Source of the DNA: Lachnoclostridium sp. UBA2905
GTDB taxonomy: Bacteria; Bacillota; Clostridia; Lachnospirales; Lachnospiraceae
NCBI GenBank assembly: GCA_002349525.1
Contig: DEDL01000011.1
Location: 24,927 to 75,124, forward strand
Direction: 5' to 3'
Length of the DNA: 50,198 nucleotides
Shown: positions 44,875-50,198 of the stretch, piece by piece
Layout of the letters: every line of letters starts with the position of its first letter
Position numbering within the stretch: position 1 is the first letter of the stretch
Program-made: the position numbers and the translations under genes
Notes under the pieces: generated by a model
Told to the model about the DNA's origin: nothing
Seen by the model: the letters and a program-made list of their open reading frames with translations, nothing else
Databases searched by the model: none

Positions 44875-44922
44875 ACGAAAAGATGCCCATGGAAACAAGC
44901 TATTGTTTCTTATGGACATCTT
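44875..44922 (-). terminator. Hairpin with U-rich tail between carboxypeptidase and glnN
   Basis: On the minus strand a stem of about 18 bp (arms 44904-44922 and 44880-44898, one bulge and one mismatch) with a 4-5 base loop is followed by TTTTCGTTT. It can serve as terminator of the carboxypeptidase gene 155 bases upstream, or as an attenuator in a glnN leader if transcription starts before it. Confidence 0.7.
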
Positions 44923-45077
44923 CGTCGTTGCATATACAATATCACATTGTTTTAAAAAATGGAAGAGCGAAATTATAAAAAAAACATAAAAAATGAACTG
45001 CGCTCTGACACACATATTGTGCTGTGAAATAATAAAATACAATACGAAATATCCCAAAAACAATTTAAGAGATACTT

Positions 45078-46397
45078 TTAAATAAGAAAGTACTCTAAAA
45101 CGAATTTAATTATATCATGATAATTATATTTTGCAACTGAAAACTGGCTTGTTATGGTTTTTTCATAAATTGTTTCGTCATTTAAAATTATGGAAATACA
45201 AGCTATTGGATCTCCTTTATTTACCGGCAGATTTATATGGTCCGGAAATTGATTTTTGATAATAAGCCTGTCATTTTTCTTAAGGGGGTAGTTTACAGAT
45301 CCGTCAAAGATCTGGGTTTTATCAACAGGCAGGGCTTTAATGCCAGATGCACAGTAGCTGCCACCACTGCAAAGAGGGATAGGTTTATAGTCTGGAAAAT
45401 ACTTTGAAAGCTCTTGGACGGAATAGGCTTTAAAGCCATAATCCATAAGAGCTTTGGTGTCCTGCCATTTGAATGCCTTGTCAGGAGGCCATCCACTTGC
45501 CAGAACAGCGCTGATAAGTGTCATATCATTTCTTGTGGCACCACCAACAAAACAGTAGCCGGCTTTTCCGGTAAAACCGGTTTTTATGCCAAGGGCTCCC
45601 TCATATTGTGTAAGAAATAAATCCTTATTATTCACAGTGAAGCTTCTCCTGCCAGACTCCTCTGAAAATGAATAGGTGGGAGTGCTTATGATTTCCCTGA
45701 ATAAGTCCTTTGCCGGGCTTTCATTAATACAGTATGCCGCAATGAGGGAGAGCTCCTTTGCAGTAGTATGATGGTCTTTGGCATCAAGTCCGTTGGGTGT
45801 GACAAAATGAGTTGAGCTAAGTCCAAGCATGGCCGCTTTTTTATTCATGAGATCCGAAAAGCCTTCTACGGAGCCACCTATGTGTTCAGCTATTGCAACT
45901 GCTGTATCATTGTGGGATTCAAGCATCAGTGAATATAAAAGGTCATTTAGTCTGTAGTGCTCACCCTTTGACATGCCAAGTTTAACTTTGGGCATTCTGG
46001 CTGCATAGGCTGACACCTCCACGGAATCCTCCGGATGATTGTATTCAAGGGCGAGAATGCAGGTCATGATCTTAGTGGTACTTGCCATGGGTAAAGGTTT
46101 ATCACAGGATTTGTCGTATAGAACCCTGTGGGAGCTGGCATCTATAAGACAGGCTGAGGCAGCATGCAGGGAAAAAGGAGAGTCATCCTCTGAAACGGTA
46201 TCATATACACGCTCTGTAATGTCTATGGACTCAGGGTTTTGTTCAATAGTTTCCATGAGAAAATCACGTTTGAAGTCATTTTGAATAAATTCCCTTTTGA
46301 TATTACATAATAAAATGAGTGATATTATTAAAAGAGTAGTGCAAAACACTTTGGAAAAACAGGCAAAATCAAAGCCTGACATGAAATTTTTTTTCAT
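45078..46397 (-). CDS. D-alanyl-D-alanine carboxypeptidase (S11, DacF-like)
   Basis: Low-molecular-weight penicillin-binding protein that trims the stem pentapeptide, 439 residues. ATG 46397 gives MKKNFMSGFDFACF and an N-terminal membrane helix at about 17-32 (signal anchor); GGGAGG lies 14 bases upstream, so a TTG three codons before the ATG cannot be excluded. The active site is S106-T-T-K109, followed by S161-H-N and K272-T-G. A C-terminal beta domain (about 340-439) follows. Divergent from the carboxyltransferase gene. Confidence 0.92.
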   Translation of the reverse strand: MKKNFMSGFDFACFSKVFCTTLLIISLILLCNIKREFIQNDFKRDFLMETIEQNPESIDITERVYDTVSEDDSPFSLHAASACLIDASSHRVLYDKSCDKPLPMASTTKIMTCILALEYNHPEDSVEVSAYAARMPKVKLGMSKGEHYRLNDLLYSLMLESHNDTAVAIAEHIGGSVEGFSDLMNKKAAMLGLSSTHFVTPNGLDAKDHHTTAKELSLIAAYCINESPAKDLFREIISTPTYSFSEESGRRSFTVNNKDLFLTQYEGALGIKTGFTGKAGYCFVGGATRNDMTLISAVLASGWPPDKAFKWQDTKALMDYGFKAYSVQELSKYFPDYKPIPLCSGGSYCASGIKALPVDKTQIFDGSVNYPLKKNDRLIIKNQFPDHINLPVNKGDPIACISIILNDETIYEKTITSQFSVAKYNYHDIIKFVLEYFLI

Positions 46398-46539
46398 TAT
46401 TTTATGCAAAACCTCCCTTTTGCTCTTGTTTTTTTGATTTAAAAGCTTACAATTACATTGTATTTGGCAAATAATGTGATTATGCATTAGTGCAACAAAA
46501 GGGGTTGAAAATTAATATTGTCTGACTTTTAAAATTAAG

Positions 46540-46568
46540 TTGCCTTTTTTGGAGAAAAGATATACAAT
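46540..46568 (+). promoter_or_regulatory. Promoter of the decarboxylase cluster
   Basis: TTGCCT at 46540-46545 and TACAAT at 46563-46568 with a 17-base spacer. The leader would be about 50 bases. Confidence 0.6.
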
Positions 46569-46622
46569 GTAAAATGATATAAATTGTTTTTTATATATTA
46601 TTATTTTTTTGGAGGGCTGATA

Positions 46623-47987
46623 ATGAGCAATGCAACAAAGATGTCAGCAAGACAGAGAATTGAAGCTCTTGTTGACGAAAATAGTTTTGTTGAGATTGGT
46701 GCTCTTGTAACAAAGAGAAATACTGATTTCAATATGCAGGAAAAGTCAGTACCTGGTGATGGAGTTATCACAGGATACGGATTAATTGATGGCAGTATTG
46801 TGTATGTTTATAGTCAGGATGCTGCTGCAATGGGTGGATCTGTAGGTGAGATGCACGCCCAGAAAATATGCAAGATGTACGATATGGCCGTTAAAGCCGG
46901 TGCACCGGTTATCGGACTTATTGACTGTGCAGGCATGAGACTTCAGGAGGCAACAGATGCACTCGCTGGATTCGGAAGCATTTATGCTAAACAGGCACAG
47001 GCATCAGGACTTATTTCTCAGATTTCTGCTATTCTTGGAACATGTGGTGGTGGAGTAGCCATTTCATCTGTTTTAAGTGATTTTACATTTATGGAGAAAG
47101 ATGCTAAGCTTTTTGTTAACTCACCTAATGTAATTGCAGGTAATTACATTGAGAAGTGTGATACAAGTTCATCTGATTTCCAGAGTAAAGCTAATACAGT
47201 AGATTTTGTAGTAGAAGGCGAAGCAAAGCTTCTTAAAGAGTTACGTGATTTCGTATGTATGCTTCCGGCTAACTGCGAAGATATGGCAATTTGCGAGTGC
47301 AATGATGATCTTAATCGTCTTGTACCTGAATTTGCTTCAGATATAAGTGATCCGGTTAAGGCACTTAGTGATATTGCTGATTCTAATAAGTTTGTAGAAG
47401 TTAAGGCAGGATATGCTCCAGAGATGGTAACAGGATTTATCAAACTTAACGGAATTACAATCGGTGCAATCGCAAACCGTCAGACAGCTCTTACAACAGC
47501 TGGTTGTGAGAAGGCTGAAGAGTTTGTATGCTACCTTGAGTCATTTGGAATTCCAGTTCTTACTCTTACTAACGTTACAGGATATGCTGCAACAATAGAA
47601 GAAGAGAAGACAGTTGCTGCTGCTGCAGCAAAACTTACAGCTGCATTTGCATGTGCAGAGGTTCCAAAGGTAAACCTTATTACAGGTAAGGCATTTGGTA
47701 GTGCTTATGTAACAATGAATTCAAAACATATTGGTGCTGATCTTGTATTTGCACTTGACACTGCTGAAATCGGTATGATGGATGCTAAAGCTGCTGCTAA
47801 GATTATGTATGCAGACGAGATCAATGCTTCTTCTGATAAGTGTGAAGCAATTGATGAGAAAACTGCAGAGTACGCTAAGCTTCAGTCAAGTCCGGAAGCT
47901 GCAGCAAAGAGAGGATATGTTGATACAATTATTTCAGCTGAATCAGCTCGTAAGCAGCTTTTATATGCATTCGAAATGTTATATTAA
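46623..47987 (+). CDS. Biotin-dependent carboxyltransferase subunit (MmdA/GcdA-like)
   Basis: Carboxyltransferase of the acyl-CoA carboxylase beta type, 454 residues, predicted to move CO2 from an acyl-CoA to carrier-bound biotin. ATG 46623 follows GGAGGGC; the longer in-frame ATG at 46584 has no site. N-terminal crotonase-like half: MSARQRIEALVDENSF, YVYSQDAAAMGGSVGEMHAQK, GLIDCAGMRLQEA and GTCGGGVAISSVLSDF. C-terminal half: GAIANRQTALTTAGCEKAEEF, PVLTLTNVTGY and ITGKAFGSAYVTMNSK. Shorter than MmdA (about 510), which leaves the substrate (methylmalonyl-CoA, glutaconyl-CoA or other) open. First gene of the membrane decarboxylase operon. Confidence 0.9.
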   Translation: MSNATKMSARQRIEALVDENSFVEIGALVTKRNTDFNMQEKSVPGDGVITGYGLIDGSIVYVYSQDAAAMGGSVGEMHAQKICKMYDMAVKAGAPVIGLIDCAGMRLQEATDALAGFGSIYAKQAQASGLISQISAILGTCGGGVAISSVLSDFTFMEKDAKLFVNSPNVIAGNYIEKCDTSSSDFQSKANTVDFVVEGEAKLLKELRDFVCMLPANCEDMAICECNDDLNRLVPEFASDISDPVKALSDIADSNKFVEVKAGYAPEMVTGFIKLNGITIGAIANRQTALTTAGCEKAEEFVCYLESFGIPVLTLTNVTGYAATIEEEKTVAAAAAKLTAAFACAEVPKVNLITGKAFGSAYVTMNSKHIGADLVFALDTAEIGMMDAKAAAKIMYADEINASSDKCEAIDEKTAEYAKLQSSPEAAAKRGYVDTIISAESARKQLLYAFEMLY

Positions 47988-48006
47988 TTTTTGAAGGAGA
48001 GGCATT

Positions 48007-48900
48007 ATGAAAAAAAGATTTTTAGCAATTCTCTCTGTTATGGCATGTATGAGTTTCTGTTTTTCGCCTGTTACAGGTATGGTTGTAAGTGCCGAGACTG
48101 CTGATACAGCAGCTGCTTCTGCAGATGATGCAGTTACAACAAGTGAGGATGATGAGGCCACACCTGTTTCAGAAGAAGATGAAGCTACACCAATTTCAGA
48201 AGAAGGTGAAGCTGAATCAGGAGAAACAGATGAGGTTTCTGATTACTATTCATTCTACACAGATCCATGGATTGACGCATGGTTCTCAGGAGATAAGAGT
48301 TCTCTTGAGAGTGTTGATGAGCAGTACGGAGTAACTGATTCATACACTGTTGATGAGGATAATTATAAGTCACTCGTTGAAGAAGTTGGTGAGCGTGTTA
48401 AAGACGTTAAGTCAACTGGAACAATGAATGACGACCAGACTGTAGTTACAATCAAAAGAGAAGTTGAATGTAAGAATAAGAAGGTTGATTTTACATTCAC
48501 ATTTAACAATAAGGAACAGACATTTGAGTGGACTGTTGATACAGAAGCTACAACGGGAGAAACTGTAGCTAAGGCAGGACTTAACACACTTATGGGAATG
48601 GGAACAGTATTTATAGTACTTATTTTCATCATATTTGTTATTTCACTGTTCAAGCTCTTATCTAAGAAAGACAATAAGAAAGCTAAGCCTGCTCCAGAAG
48701 CAGCACCAGCAAGCGCACCAGCTCCGGCAGCACCAGTAGCTGCTACATCTTCAGTAAGTGCTGATAGCACAATGTCTGATGATGAACTCATTGCAGTTAT
48801 ATCAGCAGCAATAGCAGCATATGAAGATGATATGGCAGGAAGCAATGTTCCAGCTGATGGACTTATTGTTCGTTCCATTAAAAAAAGAGGTTTTAACTAA
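48007..48900 (+). CDS. OadG-like membrane subunit with exported domain
   Basis: Gamma-like subunit of a Na+-pumping decarboxylase, 297 residues, much longer than the usual 80-120. A signal peptide at 1-29 (ending VVSAE) is followed by an acidic repeat (EDDEATPVSEE and EDEATPISEE), an extracytoplasmic domain at about 78-180 and the OadG helix GLNTLMGMGTVFIVLIFIIF (191-210 and on). After it comes an Ala/Pro-rich linker and the typical C-terminal helix DDELIAVISAAIAAYE ending SIKKRG, which binds the carrier/transferase side. GGAG precedes the ATG. Confidence 0.85.
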   Translation: MKKRFLAILSVMACMSFCFSPVTGMVVSAETADTAAASADDAVTTSEDDEATPVSEEDEATPISEEGEAESGETDEVSDYYSFYTDPWIDAWFSGDKSSLESVDEQYGVTDSYTVDEDNYKSLVEEVGERVKDVKSTGTMNDDQTVVTIKREVECKNKKVDFTFTFNNKEQTFEWTVDTEATTGETVAKAGLNTLMGMGTVFIVLIFIIFVISLFKLLSKKDNKKAKPAPEAAPASAPAPAAPVAATSSVSADSTMSDDELIAVISAAIAAYEDDMAGSNVPADGLIVRSIKKRGFN

Positions 48901-48946
48901 ATATTATACGAATCGTTTTTCTATATAATTTAAGGAGGATTTATAA

Positions 48947-49297
48947 ATGAGAAATTATACAATTACTGTAAATGGAAATGTTTATGATGTAACAGTTGAC
49001 GGTGGAGAAGGCGGAGCAGCTCCAGTTGTATCTAATGTTAAAGCAGAAGCTCCTAAGGCTGCAGCTCCAGTAGGCTCACAGGGTGCAGTTAAGGTTAACG
49101 CTCCAATGCCTGGTAAGATTTTAGCTGTTAAGACAAGCGCAGGCGCAGCAGTTAAGAAGGGTGACGTTCTTCTTATTCTTGAAGCTATGAAGATGGAAAA
49201 TGAAGTTGTTGCACCACAGGATGGTACTGTAGCAAGTGTTAATGTTGCTGAAGGTGCTATGGTTGAATCCGGTGACGTTTTAGCTACACTCAACTAA
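48947..49297 (+). CDS. Biotin carboxyl carrier protein
   Basis: Small biotinylated carrier, 116 residues. An N-terminal beta segment YTITVNGNVYDVTVDGG, an Ala/Pro-rich linker, then the biotinyl domain at about 48-116 with APMPGKI and EAMKMENEV; biotin attaches to K82. AAGGAGG precedes the ATG. It shuttles carboxyl groups from the carboxyltransferase to the OadB-like subunit next door. Confidence 0.97.
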   Translation: MRNYTITVNGNVYDVTVDGGEGGAAPVVSNVKAEAPKAAAPVGSQGAVKVNAPMPGKILAVKTSAGAAVKKGDVLLILEAMKMENEVVAPQDGTVASVNVAEGAMVESGDVLATLN

Positions 49298-49332
49298 TTA
49301 TAGCTGAATATTAAACCGGGAGGTAATATTAC

Positions 49333-50198
49333 ATGGAATATGTAACAGATACATTAAACAATCTGGCACATCAGACTGCTTTTTTCAGCCTTGGCTGGGG
49401 TAACTATCTGATGATAGCAATAGCGTGTCTTTTCCTTTATCTTGCAATCAAGAAGGGATATGAACCACTTTTGTTAGTGCCAATAGCATTTGGTATGCTG
49501 CTTGTTAATATCTATCCTGATATTATGGCAAGTGGTGAAGATGGAGGAACAGAAGGATTATTCCATTTCTTCTTCAGACTTGACGAATGGTCAATTCTTC
49601 CTTCACTTATTTTCCTTGGAGTTGGAGCTATGACAGACTTCGGTCCCCTTATCGCCAACCCTAAGAGCTTCATTCTTGGAGCAGCTGCACAGTTTGGTAT
49701 TTTTTCCGCTTACCTTATTGCAATCGGTATGAATGCTTTATTCCCAGTTCTTGAGTTCAATGACAAGGCTGCTGCAGCTATTTCAATCATCGGTGGTGCT
49801 GATGGCCCTACATCAATTTTCCTTGCCGGAAAACTTGGACAGACAGCTCTCCTTGGACCAATTGCGGTTGCGGCATATTCATATATGTCACTTGTACCAA
49901 TTATCCAGCCACCTATTATGAAGCTTCTTACTACTGAAAAAGAACGTAAGATTAAGATGGAACAGCTTAGACCTGTTTCAAAGCTTGAGAAGATTCTCTT
50001 CCCAATTATTGTTACAATAGTTGTTGTTATGATTCTTCCTACAACAGCACCACTTGTTGGTATGCTTATGTTAGGAAATCTCTTTAAAGAGTGTGGAGTT
50101 GTTAAACAGCTTGCTGAGACAGCTTCTAATGCTCTTATGTACATCGTTGTTATCCTTCTTGGAACATCAGTTGGAGCTACAACAAGTGCAGAAGCATT
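49333..50198 (+). CDS. Na+-pumping decarboxylase beta subunit (OadB/MmdB-like), 3'-truncated by window edge
   Basis: Integral membrane subunit that decarboxylates carboxybiotin and exports Na+, here 288 residues visible to the window end. ATG 49333 with GGGAGG upstream. Motifs: PLLLVPIAFGMLLVN-like start, LPSLIFLGVGAMTDFGPLIANP, SIIGGADGPTSIF with the conserved GADGPT Asp, GPIAVAAYSYMSLVPIIQPP and the Na+ site region GNLFKECGVVKQL. Directly downstream of the biotin carrier, completing a transferase-gamma-carrier-beta operon. Confidence 0.95.
   Translation, partial: MEYVTDTLNNLAHQTAFFSLGWGNYLMIAIACLFLYLAIKKGYEPLLLVPIAFGMLLVNIYPDIMASGEDGGTEGLFHFFFRLDEWSILPSLIFLGVGAMTDFGPLIANPKSFILGAAAQFGIFSAYLIAIGMNALFPVLEFNDKAAAAISIIGGADGPTSIFLAGKLGQTALLGPIAVAAYSYMSLVPIIQPPIMKLLTTEKERKIKMEQLRPVSKLEKILFPIIVTIVVVMILPTTAPLVGMLMLGNLFKECGVVKQLAETASNALMYIVVILLGTSVGATTSAEA

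Noticed and set aside
46584..46622. Longer carboxyltransferase start at 46584
   Set aside because: No ribosome site upstream, and the extra residues MFFIYYYFFGGLI include the translated GGAGG site of the true ATG.

Overview
The window looks like the chromosome of a low-GC, monoderm, spore-forming (or spore-gene-bearing) Clostridia, most likely a Lachnospiraceae member. Evidence: strong GGAGG ribosome binding sites with frequent TTG starts, AGA/ATA/CTT-rich codon use, a CIRCE-controlled groESL operon, the forespore/germination genes gpr and spoIIP, a type III glutamine synthetase, and a biotin-dependent Na+-type decarboxylase cluster. The genus cannot be fixed by eye. No rRNA, tRNA, insertion sequence, prophage or CRISPR array was seen.

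Layout. 1-6000: 3' part of threonine synthase, a eukaryote-type HisA, a SleB-like cell-wall hydrolase, glutaminyl-tRNA synthetase, and a secreted FN3 plus NlpC/P60-like protein. 6000-8620: CIRCE, groES, groEL and a small membrane protein, closed by a strong terminator. 8880-30940: about 22 kb of co-directional genes forming a complete monoderm type IV pilus (T4P) locus. Its order is coiled-coil protein, EH_Signature-like protein, pilB, pilT, pilC, major pilin, second pilin, prepilin peptidase, a PilM-PilN fusion, PilO, four minor pilins (one very large and PilX/GspK-like), and finally a secreted 2065-residue protein. A promoter precedes the first gene and a terminator follows the last. 30960-34640: guaB, a membrane-anchored amidase, and on the minus strand a dCMP deaminase and rpsT. 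34650-39200: gpr, spoIIP and a large repetitive surface protein. 39360-42400: lepA and hemW. 42690-46400 (minus): type III glutamine synthetase and a D-Ala-D-Ala carboxypeptidase. 46540-end: carboxyltransferase, OadG-like subunit, biotin carrier and (partial) OadB-like subunit of a membrane decarboxylase.

How the genes fit together. The T4P locus has extension and retraction ATPases, platform, peptidase, alignment proteins and pilins but no secretin, as expected without an outer membrane. The PilB N-terminus carries two copies of the MshEN c-di-GMP-binding pattern. The minor pilins followed by a giant non-anchored secreted protein suggest a tip complex analogous to PilX/PilY1. Putting an EH_Signature (ZorC-like) protein and a coiled-coil partner at the head of this locus is the most unexpected arrangement. 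A second theme is short tandem duplication: 15-bp coding repeats in the major pilin and in SpoIIP, and three genes whose last codons plus stop are echoed just downstream of the ORF.
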